Assembly (NCBI GenBank): GCA_913009765.1
Contig: CAJVYT010000112.1
Span: 1 to 11,420 of the forward strand
DNA from: an uncultured candidate division Zixibacteria bacterium
Lineage (GTDB): Bacteria > Zixibacteria > MSB-5A5 > GN15 > FEB-12
Direction of reading: 5' to 3'
DNA: 11,420 nucleotides
Position numbers and translations under genes: made by a program. Under the pieces are notes generated by a model. It had not been told where the DNA came from and searched no databases. It saw only the letters and a program-made list of their open reading frames with translations. Positions 1 to 6,640 of the stretch are shown here, piece by piece. How positions within the stretch are numbered: the first letter of the stretch is position 1; each line of letters starts with the position of its first letter.

Positions 1-49
1 ACGAGATATATCAGTGTGACTGGAGTTCAGACGTGTGCTCTTCCGATCT
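1..49 (+). other. Illumina TruSeq P7 adapter with index (sequencing artefact)
   Basis: Bases 1-7 (ACGAGAT) are the inner end of the P7 flow-cell sequence. Bases 8-15 (ATATCAGT) are in the index position; the reverse complement ACTGATAT matches, from memory, TruSeq index 25. Bases 16-49 run from GTGACTGGAG to GCTCTTCCGATCT, the complete index-side TruSeq adapter. Biological sequence therefore starts at base 50. The contig end was built from an untrimmed read, so nothing upstream of base 50 should be interpreted, and the first residues of any frame crossing base 49 are artificial. Confidence 0.98.
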
Positions 50-217
50 GTGTTGACGATTCCGTCAGGTACCCAGCCTGACACAATAATGCGTTTGAAA
101 AATCAAGGTCTGTCTGTTAATGGGAAGTTCGGCGATTTGTTTGTTACAATAAAAGTTCAGATTCCAACAGTGCTTACTGAGAAACAAAAACAGCTTCTTG
201 ACGAGTGGGATAAATAG
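50..217 (+). CDS. dnaJ: DnaJ/CbpA-type co-chaperone, C-terminal fragment (5' end missing)
   Basis: Only the last 55 codons are present. The stretch begins VLTIPSGTQPDTIMRLKNQG and ends in LTEKQKQLLDEWDK. This fits the end of the second C-terminal beta-domain of J-domain proteins, where IP-G-T-Q-P, a lysine-rich turn, GDLFV and a final KQ..LL..W helix recur. Family members stimulate the ATPase of DnaK and deliver unfolded clients in the cytoplasm. The J-domain and any zinc-finger region lie off the contig, so class I DnaJ cannot be separated from the zinc-less CbpA type. The glycine-rich turn (NGKFGDL) is short and leans slightly to the CbpA type. A GTG at 35 would open this frame, but it lies inside the adapter and is not a start. 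The alpha/beta hydrolase follows 4 bases after the stop, which suggests co-transcription. Confidence 0.82.
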   Translation: MLTIPSGTQPDTIMRLKNQGLSVNGKFGDLFVTIKVQIPTVLTEKQKQLLDEWDK

Positions 218-221
218 CAAC

Positions 222-1010
222 ATGCCATTTGCTAACTTGGGTGATTATAATTACTATTATCAAGAGTTTGGAGACCGCAGCAATCCAACGGTGGTTTTAC
301 TGCATGCTTTTACGTTGGACAGCAGAATGTGGGAAGCAGATGCCAAAGAGTTAAGCAAAAATTATTATGTTATAGCACCGGATTTAAAAGGGCATGGCAA
401 ATCCGATGCTCCTATCTCAGGGTATACTCGTGATGAGCGGGTTGCTGATTTGATGAAGTTTTTTGATAAGCTTAATTTAAAAAATATTCATCTTGTCGGT
501 TTATCTTATGGCGGGATTACTGCTTTGGGGATTGTACTCAAGCATCCTGAACGAATAAAATCTCTCACTCTTATCGGTACATCTGCGGCAGGGTATAAGC
601 TTGGAACAAAAATTTCAAGGATTGACCAAATTGCCAGAGAAAAAGGTATTGAAGCTGCCAAAGAGAAATGGATAAAAACTGCGTTGATTTGGTATCGAAA
701 AGACCAGCAGCATATTAAAGAGTTTGTCGAAATGATGATGCGAGAACATTCAGGAGCAGTTTGGAAAGATCCAAAGCGGGGGTATTATCCGCAGTTAAAT
801 GATATTGAAAAAGTACAATCAATAATAACTCCTACCAAAATTATCGTAGGTGATTCCGATAACATGTTTTTGCCGTTGTCGAAAAAACTACATAGTTTAA
901 TACCAAATTCTGAACTTTCAATTATAGAAAATTGTGGGCATCTGGTAAATTTGGAATTGCCTGATAAGTTTCAGGAAGAGCTACTTTCATTTATAGAGAA
1001 GTATAGATAA
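222..1010 (+). CDS. alpha/beta hydrolase fold protein
   Basis: This 262-residue protein has the standard single-domain alpha/beta hydrolase layout. An oxyanion-hole motif LLHAF lies at 26-30, and APDLKGHGKSD at 52-62 follows. The nucleophile elbow GLSYGG is at 93-98 with Ser95 as nucleophile. The acid is probably Asp213 in VGDSDNMF, and the base is His240 in NCGHLVNLE. The triad is thus complete and the enzyme is probably active on an ester, lactone or thioester in the cytoplasm; I see no signal peptide. The overall pattern resembles the 3-oxoadipate enol-lactonase/BioH-like group, but the substrate cannot be told from sequence and no symbol is justified. I chose ATG 222 over the TTG at 198 because the TTG lies inside dnaJ and adds eight residues unlike the family. 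The ribosome binding site is weak; translation may be coupled to dnaJ. Confidence 0.9.
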   Translation: MPFANLGDYNYYYQEFGDRSNPTVVLLHAFTLDSRMWEADAKELSKNYYVIAPDLKGHGKSDAPISGYTRDERVADLMKFFDKLNLKNIHLVGLSYGGITALGIVLKHPERIKSLTLIGTSAAGYKLGTKISRIDQIAREKGIEAAKEKWIKTALIWYRKDQQHIKEFVEMMMREHSGAVWKDPKRGYYPQLNDIEKVQSIITPTKIIVGDSDNMFLPLSKKLHSLIPNSELSIIENCGHLVNLELPDKFQEELLSFIEKYR

Positions 1011-1044
1011 ATTATTTCACAATTATAAATTTTACAACTCAGCA

Positions 1045-1072
1045 GAACTCCTCTCCGGCTTCAGCCGGAGTC
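1045..1072 (-). repeat. palindromic repeat, family 2, copy 1
   Basis: On the minus strand this reads GACTCCG, a variable loop region, then CGGAGAGGAGTTC. It forms an 8 bp stem CTCCGGCT/AGCCGGAG. The same flanks with a different stem top occur on the + strand at 1351-1379. The two copies share the order GACTCCG...CGGAGAGG(A/G)GTTC but differ by matched changes inside the stem, as expected of a dispersed hairpin element under selection for folding. Confidence 0.65.
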
Positions 1073-1221
1073 TAGAACAGGAACGTTTCGAGCAAATTTA
1101 TTGAGATTTCTATTCCGTAAATATTTTAAAATGAGTTTGTCGGGCTTCTCACAATTATGTTTTTAGAATCGGAACGCCGACATTGTTTATTTAAAATTGA
1201 AATTGTTGTTATTCTAAAACA

Positions 1222-1277
1222 GTCGGGTTTCTCGATTTTGAAATCTAACGATTTCAAAACTACTGAATCCGACCTAC
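1222..1277 (-). repeat. long GTAG-footed palindromic element with nested hairpin
   Basis: Read on the minus strand the element starts GTAGGTCGG and ends CCCGAC, so its arms (GTCGG/CCGAC) pair and extend through wobble pairs. Nested inside is a perfect 10 bp stem, TTTTGAAATC (1236-1245) with GATTTCAAAA (1250-1259), closed by the loop TAAC. The GTAG foot and the G-T-C-R-G start of the stem match the shorter units at 1564-1590 and 10368-10396. It could be a REP-like unit enlarged by a second palindrome. Confidence 0.5.
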
Positions 1278-1350
1278 TGAGGAACCAAGAATTCAAATAA
1301 AAAAACTCAATTTCAAAAAAAAGAACCAATTTTTTAATCCGAAAGGACTG

Positions 1351-1379
1351 GACTCCGTGTCAAGCACGGAGAGGGGTTC
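1351..1379 (+). repeat. palindromic repeat, family 2, copy 2
   Basis: GACTCCGTG, loop TCAAG, CACGGAGAGGGGTTC. It has a 7 bp perfect stem (1353-1359 with 1365-1371) and the same outer sequence as copy 1 at 1045-1072, but in the opposite orientation. The two copies bracket about 280 bp of AT-rich, non-coding DNA. Confidence 0.65.
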
Positions 1380-1440
1380 AAAATTCTGGATTCCAACCAA
1401 TTTGAGAATGATATTGGAATGTAAGTCAGTTATAGAAAAA

Positions 1441-1466
1441 GCAGGTCTTGGAAAGACCTGCCCTAC
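1441..1466 (-). repeat. REP-like GTAG hairpin unit
   Basis: The minus strand reads GTAG, GGCAGGTCT, loop TTCCA, AGACCTGC. That is an 8 bp perfect stem, with a ninth G-T pair possible. It is nearly identical to the unit at 1564-1590 (GTAG, GTCAGGTCT, TTCCG, AGACCTGAC), with matched changes in the stem. On the minus strand a run of five T follows, which makes it look like a minus-strand terminator, but no minus-strand gene is present. Confidence 0.65.
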
Positions 1467-1507
1467 TACTGTTGCCATAATATTTTCATATATCGTTCCG
1501 ATATAGC

Positions 1508-1535
1508 TTGACTAAATTTCTCTCGCATTTAATAT
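1508..1535 (+). promoter_or_regulatory. candidate sigma-70 promoter of the purN-purC-purH operon
   Basis: TTGACT at 1508-1513 (five of six consensus bases) is followed, after 16 bases, by TAATAT at 1530-1535. Transcription would start near 1542 and give a leader of about 95 bases containing the hairpin at 1564-1590. The promoter lies between two divergently placed REP-like units. It is a motif match only; AT-rich DNA gives such matches by chance. Confidence 0.4.
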
Positions 1536-1563
1536 TGTTGTTTGTAGGATAGTTGAAGCAGCA

Positions 1564-1590
1564 GTAGGTCAGGTCTTTCCGAGACCTGAC
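1564..1590 (+). repeat. REP-like GTAG hairpin unit in the purN leader
   Basis: GTAG (1564-1567), a 9 bp perfect stem GTCAGGTCT/AGACCTGAC, and the 5 nt loop TTCCG. The geometry (foot, 9 bp stem, 5-7 nt loop) is the same as in the units around and inside tgt. It lies between the candidate promoter and purN, so it would be transcribed into the leader. Confidence 0.7.
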
Positions 1591-1627
1591 ACAGTACGTT
1601 TCTACAAGCTTATTTTTGATATAATAT

Positions 1628-1631
1628 GGAG
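1628..1631 (+). promoter_or_regulatory. ribosome binding site deciding the GTG start of purN
   Basis: GGAG at 1628-1631 stands 5 bases before GTG 1637. The frame is closed by a TAA at 1622-1624 and has no ATG before the conserved VFISGGGSN strand, so GTG 1637 is the only usable start. An out-of-frame ATG at 1635 runs at once into TGA. Confidence 0.75.
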
Positions 1632-1636
1632 AAAAT

Positions 1637-2251
1637 GTGAGCAGAGATAAAAAAAGAATAGCAGTTTTTATTTCAGGCGGAGGAAGCAATTTGCAGGCAC
1701 TTGTCGATGCTTCCAAATCAGGAATTCTCTCTGCCGATGTGGTCTGGGTTGTTTCCAATATGCGAAAAGCGTTTGGTCTAAAACGTGCCGAAAATGAACA
1801 TATCGAAACTTTTATTTATAAAAAGAAAAACTACGATTCATCTCAATCAGCAGGTGATGAGTTATATCAAAAATTACAGGAACGGCATATTGACTATATT
1901 GTCTTAGCAGGGTATCTTCAGCTTCTGCCGCAACAGGTCGTGAGAGTATATAAAAATAGGATATTAAATATTCATCCTGCTCTTTTACCAAAGTATGGCG
2001 GCAAAGGAATGTATGGTCAGAATGTTCATAAAGCGGTGCTTGAGTCGGGTGATTCTGAGTCAGGTGTGACGGTGCATTTAGTTGATGAAATATATGATAA
2101 TGGGAAAATATTAGAACAGGTCAAAGTGCCGGTTATAGAAAATGATACCCCCGAAAGTTTAGCGGCACGAGTGCTTGAGCAGGAGCATATATTATTGCCG
2201 AGAGCGATGGAGAAAATCATTAAAGGAAAGTATGAGATAAGTGATGGATAG
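1637..2251 (+). CDS. purN: phosphoribosylglycinamide formyltransferase (GAR transformylase)
   Basis: PurN transfers a formyl group from 10-formyl-tetrahydrofolate to GAR, giving FGAR, the third step of purine synthesis, in the cytoplasm. The 204-residue length is normal for the family. The N-terminal phosphate-binding segment ISGGGSNLQAL is at 12-22. The catalytic block NIHPALLPKYGGKGMYG follows at 111-127, with Asn111 and His113 matching the E. coli catalytic pair. Asp150 in HLVDEIYDNG is the third catalytic residue. The GGKGMYG variant is the form I associate with Bacteroidetes-like and some other non-proteobacterial PurN. Translation starts at GTG 1637. The gene opens a three-gene purine operon and overlaps the start of purC by 8 bases, which suggests coupled translation. 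Confidence 0.96.
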   Translation: MSRDKKRIAVFISGGGSNLQALVDASKSGILSADVVWVVSNMRKAFGLKRAENEHIETFIYKKKNYDSSQSAGDELYQKLQERHIDYIVLAGYLQLLPQQVVRVYKNRILNIHPALLPKYGGKGMYGQNVHKAVLESGDSESGVTVHLVDEIYDNGKILEQVKVPVIENDTPESLAARVLEQEHILLPRAMEKIIKGKYEISDG

Positions 2252-3140
2252 TGTTGTATTACAGACAGATATAAAAGAATATCCGCTTACGTGGCGTGGA
2301 AAAGTTCGTGATATTTATGATTTAGGCGATTCGCTTTTATTTATCGCTTCGGATAGAATTTCAGCATTTGATGTTGTCTTGCCGAACGGTATTCCTAACA
2401 AAGGAAAAGTCTTAACAGCGATGTCACTTTTTTGGTTTGACTATTTGAAAGATGTTATCGATTCTCATTTGATAACTGCCAATGTTGATGAGTACCCTAA
2501 AGATTTACACAAATATCGTGACCAACTTGAAGGTCGTTCTATGATTGTGTGCAAGGCTGACCGTATCGATGCCGAGTGTATTGTTCGCGGTTATATTTCA
2601 GGTTCAATGTGGAAAGAGCTTCTAAATGCTCGGAAAAACGGTTCTGATACAGTACATGGGTTTGAGTTTCCGTCTGATTTACAAGAATCTCAAAAACTGC
2701 CGAAAACTCTTTTTACGCCATCATCTAAGTCCGATGACGGGCATGATGAAAATATCAGTTATCAGCAGTTGGTTGATTTAATAGGAGCTGAAACAGCACA
2801 GCTTTGCCGTCAGAAGTCTCTTGAAGTGTATACTAAAGCTGCCGATTATGCTTTGACTAAAGGAATCATTATTGCCGATACAAAGTTTGAATTTGGCTTT
2901 AAAGACGGTAAGTTTATTATTATTGATGAAGTGCTGTCGCCTGATTCAAGCCGTTTTTGGCCGGTGGATAAATATAAAATCGGAGTCGGGCAGCCGTCAT
3001 TTGACAAACAGCCGATTCGCGATTATTTAAGTACTTTAGATTGGGATAAAAAAGCTCCCGGACCTAAACTGCCGGATTCTGTGGTTCAGCAGTCAGCCGT
3101 GAGATATTTAGAAGCACAAAAATTATTAACAGGTAAATAA
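2244..3140 (+). CDS. purC: phosphoribosylaminoimidazole-succinocarboxamide synthase (SAICAR synthase)
   Basis: PurC joins CAIR and aspartate with ATP to make SAICAR. The 298-residue protein is the long form of the family (yeast Ade1-like), not the roughly 240-residue E. coli form. The nucleotide-binding segment GKVRDIYDLGDSLLFIASDR is at 19-38, and SAFD follows at 40-43. ECIVRGYISGSMWKEL lies at 111-126, FTPSSKSDDGHDENIS at 157-172, IIADTKFEFG at 209-218 and IIDEVLSPDSSRFWP at 226-240. All are complete. I prefer ATG 2244 to the GTG just before it; both lie within the end of purN and differ by one residue. The stop is 2 bases before purH, so the three pur genes form one unit. Confidence 0.97.
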   Translation: MDSVVLQTDIKEYPLTWRGKVRDIYDLGDSLLFIASDRISAFDVVLPNGIPNKGKVLTAMSLFWFDYLKDVIDSHLITANVDEYPKDLHKYRDQLEGRSMIVCKADRIDAECIVRGYISGSMWKELLNARKNGSDTVHGFEFPSDLQESQKLPKTLFTPSSKSDDGHDENISYQQLVDLIGAETAQLCRQKSLEVYTKAADYALTKGIIIADTKFEFGFKDGKFIIIDEVLSPDSSRFWPVDKYKIGVGQPSFDKQPIRDYLSTLDWDKKAPGPKLPDSVVQQSAVRYLEAQKLLTGK

Positions 3141-3142
3141 AA

Positions 3143-4711
3143 ATGTCAGAAGTAAAAATTAAAAGAGCACTTATTTCTGTCTCCGATAAAAAGGGCGTTG
3201 TTGAATTTGCACGTGCTTTAGAGGAGATGGGAGTTGAGTTGATTTCAACCGGCGGAACTTTAAAAACTATTAAAGATGCCGGTGTTCATGTAATTTCAGT
3301 GTCAAGTTTTACGGGAGCTCCGGAAATTTTAGGCGGACGGGTCAAAACTCTTCATCCCAAAATTCATGCAGGTATTCTCTTTAGACGGGGAATTACCGGG
3401 GATATCGAACAGATGAGCCAGTCTGACTACCGAGGTATTGATTTGGTTGTTGTGAATTTGTATCCGTTTCAGCAGACAGTAGCAAAACCGGATTCCGATG
3501 ATGCTTTGATAATTGAAAATATTGACATCGGTGGACCATCGATGATTCGTTCGGCAGCTAAAAACCATGCTTCGGTAACTGTTGTGGTAGAACCTGCTGA
3601 TTATGAACCGATGTTAAAGCAGTTGAGAGAACATGACTGTACTACCGATTTGCAATTCCGTCGTGAATGTGCTAAAAAAGCGTTTAGCTTGACTGCGGAA
3701 TATGACATGGCTATTTCGGAATATTTTATTCTTGGCAAAGATTTTGATAGTTCTGAATGTCCTGAAGGTCTCTCGTTATCACTTGAGAAAAAATCATCTT
3801 TGAGATATGGTGAAAATCCTCATCAGGAAGCATCTATTTATAAGCTGCAAGGTTTCAGCGGTCCGACACTTTTGAATTCTAAGCAGCTTAGCGGAAAAGA
3901 ATTATCATACAATAATTATAATGATCTTGATGCCTGCTTGGGTATGCTCTTGGATTTTTCAGAACCGTTTGCCTGTGTGCTGAAACATGCCAATCCCTGT
4001 GGTGCGGCTGTTGGCGATACTGTTGCTAAAGCATATAAAAAAGCCTATGACTCTGACCCACTTTCGGCGTTTGGTTCTATTATTGGTTTAAATAAAGAAG
4101 TCGATATGTCAGCCGCCGAACTGCTGCATGATACACCGTTTGTAGAATGTATTTTAGCTCCTTCGTTTTCTAATGATGCTTTTAAACTGTTGAAAAGGAA
4201 AAAGACCAGACGCTTGCTGACACTTGATTCTATTGTAAAAGGTCGATCTGATGGTGAACTGATTTACAAATATATTCGTGGAGGATTTTTGGTTCAGTCT
4301 GCTGATGATAAAGTTACTCTGCCGGCTGATTTAAAAGTTGTCACAAAACGTCAACCGACTGAAGATGAAATCAAAGAAATGCTTTTTGGCTGGAAAATTG
4401 TCAAACATACCAAATCAAATGCGATTGTTCTTTCAAAAAATGGAGCAACAGTTGGGATAGGTATGGGGCAGACCTCTCGAGTTGATGCCGGATTTTTGGC
4501 AGTCAAACGTGCAGGTGAGCGTGCCAAAGGTGCCGTGATGGCATCTGATGCTTTTTATCCAATGCCAGATGGTATCGAAATCGGTACTGATGCCGGAGTG
4601 ACTGCGATTATTCAACCGGGCGGTTCCAAAGGCGACGAACAGGCGATTGAAGCTGCCGACAAGGCAAATGCTGCAATGGTCTTTACCGGTGTAAGGCATT
4701 TTAAGCATTAG
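3143..4711 (+). CDS. purH: bifunctional AICAR formyltransferase / IMP cyclohydrolase
   Basis: PurH carries out the last two steps to IMP: formylation of AICAR with 10-formyl-THF, then ring closure. Its 522 residues are the expected full length. The N-terminal MGS-like cyclohydrolase domain (about 1-199) has ISVSDKKG (11-18), STGGT (35-39), GGRVKTLHPKIHAG (64-77), VVNLYPF (103-109) and IENIDIGGPSMIRSAAKNH (124-142). The C-terminal transformylase domain (about 200-522) has LRYGENPHQEA (220-230), KELSYNNYNDLDA (252-264), the catalytic Lys281-His282 pair in LKHANPCGAA, and the closing signature IIQPGGSKGDE with MVFTGVRHFKH at the very end. ATG 3143 stands 2 bases after purC. A strong terminator follows, so purH ends the operon. 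Confidence 0.98.
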   Translation: MSEVKIKRALISVSDKKGVVEFARALEEMGVELISTGGTLKTIKDAGVHVISVSSFTGAPEILGGRVKTLHPKIHAGILFRRGITGDIEQMSQSDYRGIDLVVVNLYPFQQTVAKPDSDDALIIENIDIGGPSMIRSAAKNHASVTVVVEPADYEPMLKQLREHDCTTDLQFRRECAKKAFSLTAEYDMAISEYFILGKDFDSSECPEGLSLSLEKKSSLRYGENPHQEASIYKLQGFSGPTLLNSKQLSGKELSYNNYNDLDACLGMLLDFSEPFACVLKHANPCGAAVGDTVAKAYKKAYDSDPLSAFGSIIGLNKEVDMSAAELLHDTPFVECILAPSFSNDAFKLLKRKKTRRLLTLDSIVKGRSDGELIYKYIRGGFLVQSADDKVTLPADLKVVTKRQPTEDEIKEMLFGWKIVKHTKSNAIVLSKNGATVGIGMGQTSRVDAGFLAVKRAGERAKGAVMASDAFYPMPDGIEIGTDAGVTAIIQPGGSKGDEQAIEAADKANAAMVFTGVRHFKH

Positions 4712-4734
4712 TATTTTAAGTAAAATAAAATAAT

Positions 4735-4770
4735 AAAAGCGGAATTATATCGACAATTCCGCTTTTTCTT
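4735..4770 (+). terminator. rho-independent terminator after purH
   Basis: A perfect 12 bp stem, AAAAGCGGAATT (4735-4746) with AATTCCGCTTTT (4755-4766), an 8 nt loop and a T-run ending TTTTTCTT. It begins 24 bases after the purH stop. The A-run on the left arm means it could also work on the opposite strand. Confidence 0.92.
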
Positions 4771-4839
4771 AGAAACTATGTTTCAGACTGAAACAGCTAA
4801 GGAAACCATAATTCTGTAAATTTATAAGTAATTTTAAAA

Positions 4840-4908
4840 AAGATACAAACTCTGCTTGCATAGAATTAATTCCAAGTGTATCTTCGTTTTATATGCTTGG
4901 AGTTTGTA
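4840..4908 (+). promoter_or_regulatory. possible alternative RNA hairpins covering the smg ribosome binding site
   Basis: TACAAACTC (4844-4852) can pair perfectly over 9 bp with GAGTTTGTA (4900-4908), which includes most of the GGAG ribosome binding site (4899-4902). GCATA/TATGC (4858-4862, 4892-4896) could extend the stem inside. The competing pairing AAGATACA (4840-4847) with TGTATCTT (4877-4884) uses part of the same left arm, so the two folds exclude each other. Only transcripts that start upstream of 4840 could form them. I recognise no known riboswitch class. Confidence 0.3.
4856..4884 (+). promoter_or_regulatory. candidate sigma-70 promoter of the smg-coaBC-udg-dnaB group
   Basis: TTGCAT at 4856-4861 is followed, after 17 bases, by TATCTT at 4879-4884. 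Transcription would begin near 4891, just before GGAG at 4899-4902 and ATG 4912. A promoter is expected here because the purH terminator closes the previous unit. Confidence 0.4.
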
Positions 4909-4911
4909 GAC

Positions 4912-5385
4912 ATGAGAAATAGAATTTTAGAGATTGTTGTTTTTTTGATGGACTTTATGCGTGAGCATAGCGAACGCCAGCCTGCTCCTGATGACATCTC
5001 ATTAGAATTAAAAGATATGGGCTATTCTGATACCGAAATCAACACTGCGTATAGTTGGTTTTTAGAACAGTTTAACAGTTCTATTGAAGAATATTATACT
5101 GATTTTCCTGATAATGCTAATTCAATAAGAGTATTAACAGAAGAAGAGCGTCAGCAGTTATCCTCTGAATCATACGGTTTTTTATTAAAACTTTTGAATA
5201 ATAGAATTGTAGACTCAGAACAGTTTGAAGCAATTTTAGAAAGAGTCCTGCTTTTGACAGGTGAAGCTATTGATGTCGACCGAATGAAGATAATTGTATC
5301 CTCTGTCCTTTTTAAAGAGATAGAACAGGGTGATGTTGGTATGTTTTTTGACTCTTTGACTGAACAATCAACCTTTTTTCACTAA
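4912..5385 (+). CDS. smg: Smg family protein (DUF494)
   Basis: This small acidic protein of 157 residues has the length and layout of E. coli Smg. It starts with a hydrophobic helix (ILEIVVFLMDFM, 5-16). The family core follows: IRVLTEEERQQL (72-83), YGFLLKLL (88-95), AILERVLLLTGEAIDVDRMK (107-126) and a final helix IIVSSVLF (127-134). The match to the E. coli pattern (RIYTPEECERL, GFLLFLE, VIERVLAL, LKWVVLMVLF) is recognised from memory. The molecular role of Smg is not established; in E. coli the gene sits near dprA/smf. The segment at 127-134 is too short and mixed to be a clear membrane span. ATG 4912 is chosen because GGAG lies 9 bases upstream; a GTG at 4876 in the same frame would add 12 unlike residues. 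coaBC starts 3 bases after the stop. Confidence 0.85.
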   Translation: MRNRILEIVVFLMDFMREHSERQPAPDDISLELKDMGYSDTEINTAYSWFLEQFNSSIEEYYTDFPDNANSIRVLTEEERQQLSSESYGFLLKLLNNRIVDSEQFEAILERVLLLTGEAIDVDRMKIIVSSVLFKEIEQGDVGMFFDSLTEQSTFFH

Positions 5386-5388
5386 CAA

Positions 5389-6606
5389 ATGTCTTTTTCA
5401 AACAAAAAAATACTTATCGGTATGACCGGCGGTATTGCCTGTTATAAAATTCCGTATCTTGTTCGTGCATTAAAAAAAGAAAATGCCGAAGTTAAGATAC
5501 TTATGACAGAAGCCGCTACAAAATTTATCACTCCGCTTACCATGGAAACAGTTTCTTCCAACCAAGTAGCGGTTGATTTGTTTGAAAAAAAATCGTATAT
5601 CGCAACTCGTCATATTGATTTATCCGAATGGGCAGATGTTAACCTGATTGCTCCGGCAACAGCAAATTGTATCGGCAAAATAGCCTCGGGAATTTCAGAT
5701 GATTTACTCACGACTGTAATTTGTGCCACGACAACAGATACAATTTTTTCGCCGGCGATGAATGTTCATATGTGGGAGAATAAAATCACTCAAAGAAATA
5801 TCTCGCTTTTAAAAGATGTCGGCTACAAATTTATTGAGCCGACCGAGGGAGATATGGCGTGTAATCATTACGGGGTAGGACGGATGCCTGAACCGGAAGA
5901 TTTATTTGAAGAGCTTGTGCGGTATTTTTCCAAAGAGATAAAGAGTTCACCTAAAAAAAAAAGTCTCAAACATAAAAAAATCTTAATTACTGCAGGTCCG
6001 ACCAAAGAACAGATTGATCCGGTTCGGTTTATTTCAAATAATTCATCAGGGAAAATGGGCTATGCACTGGCGAGTGCCGCTTTAGAACTGGGTGCTGAGG
6101 TTACTCTTATCTCCGGTCCTACATCTGAAATTCCTCCTGAAAATCTGAAACTTATCCAAATAAAAACAACAGCTGAACTTTTAAAAGCTGTCAAAAAAGA
6201 ATATAAAAAGACAGATTGTCTTATAATGGCTGCTGCTCCTGCCGATTTCACACCTTTACAAACCGAGAAGTCAAAAATTAAAAAAGATAAACTAAAAATG
6301 GAGCTGTTGCTTAAACCGACCCAAGATATTTTAAAAGAAATTTCAAAAGATAAAACAGAGAAGTCTGCCAAACTGATAGGATTTGCTCTTGAAACCGACA
6401 ATGGTATAGCTAACGCAAAAAAAAAGCTCAAAGAGAAAAATTTAGATGCAATCGTACTCAATCAGCCGTCTGAAAAGACTGCTTTTGAGTCTGACAGTAA
6501 CGAAGTGACTATGTTTATACCTAAGCGAAAACCTATCCATATTCCACTCAGTTCAAAAAGAGAAATTTCATTTAGATTGCTTGATATTATATCCGAAATG
6601 TTGTAA
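5389..6606 (+). CDS. coaBC: bifunctional phosphopantothenoylcysteine decarboxylase / phosphopantothenate-cysteine ligase
   Basis: CoaBC makes 4'-phosphopantetheine for CoA: the CoaB half joins 4'-phosphopantothenate and cysteine using CTP, and the FMN-dependent CoaC half decarboxylates the product. The 405 residues are full length. CoaC (about 1-185) has GMTGGIACYK (11-20), catalytic His75 in RHIDLSEWAD, SPAMNVHMWEN (121-131) with Asn125, and the flap Cys158 in GDMACNHYGVGRMPEP. CoaB (about 195-405) has ITAGPTKEQIDPVRFISN (200-217), NSSGKMG (218-224), AAAPADF (281-287), the lysine cluster KIKK (296-299) and LIGFALETDN (329-338). The flap reads ACNHYG where ACGDxG is commoner, and MAAAPADF where MAAAVADF is commoner; the functional residues I can identify are present. 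No ribosome binding site precedes ATG 5389, so coupling to smg is likely. Confidence 0.97.
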   Translation: MSFSNKKILIGMTGGIACYKIPYLVRALKKENAEVKILMTEAATKFITPLTMETVSSNQVAVDLFEKKSYIATRHIDLSEWADVNLIAPATANCIGKIASGISDDLLTTVICATTTDTIFSPAMNVHMWENKITQRNISLLKDVGYKFIEPTEGDMACNHYGVGRMPEPEDLFEELVRYFSKEIKSSPKKKSLKHKKILITAGPTKEQIDPVRFISNNSSGKMGYALASAALELGAEVTLISGPTSEIPPENLKLIQIKTTAELLKAVKKEYKKTDCLIMAAAPADFTPLQTEKSKIKKDKLKMELLLKPTQDILKEISKDKTEKSAKLIGFALETDNGIANAKKKLKEKNLDAIVLNQPSEKTAFESDSNEVTMFIPKRKPIHIPLSSKREISFRLLDIISEML

Positions 6607-6640
6607 TATATTTATCCCTTAAAAAAAAGAAATATTTAGG

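Larger units (their letters stand above)
1011..1636. other. gene-free, repeat-rich intergenic region
   Basis: These roughly 625 bases hold no convincing gene; the open frames on the minus strand are short, low in complexity and lack a recognisable start context. The region instead carries a series of hairpins: an inverted pair of one family at 1045-1072 and 1351-1379, a long GTAG-type palindrome at 1222-1277, two related GTAG units at 1441-1466 and 1564-1590, and small stems at 1390-1420 (ATTCCAA/TTGGAAT) and 1489-1505 (TATATCG/CGATATA). A candidate promoter lies at 1508-1535. No T-tract follows the hairpin at 1053-1070, so I do not call a terminator for the hydrolase gene. Confidence 0.8.

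Noticed and set aside
35..49. GTG start at 35 for the dnaJ frame
   Set aside because: It lies inside the sequencing adapter; the gene is truncated at the contig end, not started there.
198..221. TTG start extending the alpha/beta hydrolase by eight residues
   Set aside because: It overlaps the end of dnaJ and adds residues unlike the family; ATG 222 gives a normal N-terminus.
1139..1181. GTCGGGCTTCTC...GCCGAC as a further repeat unit
   Set aside because: Only a 5 bp terminal stem and no GTAG foot; it may be a decayed copy, but the evidence is too weak to annotate.
1440..1466. Rho-independent terminator on the minus strand (stem followed by TTTTTCT)
   Set aside because: No minus-strand gene ends here, and the sequence is explained as a member of the GTAG repeat family.
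1620..1625. TATAAT as the -10 box of purN
   Set aside because: Transcription would start at about 1632, inside or after the ribosome binding site, and no good -35 box lies upstream.
1126..1758. Minus-strand open frames in the gap before purN
   Set aside because: They overlap hairpin repeats or purN, are low in complexity and show no domain or credible start.
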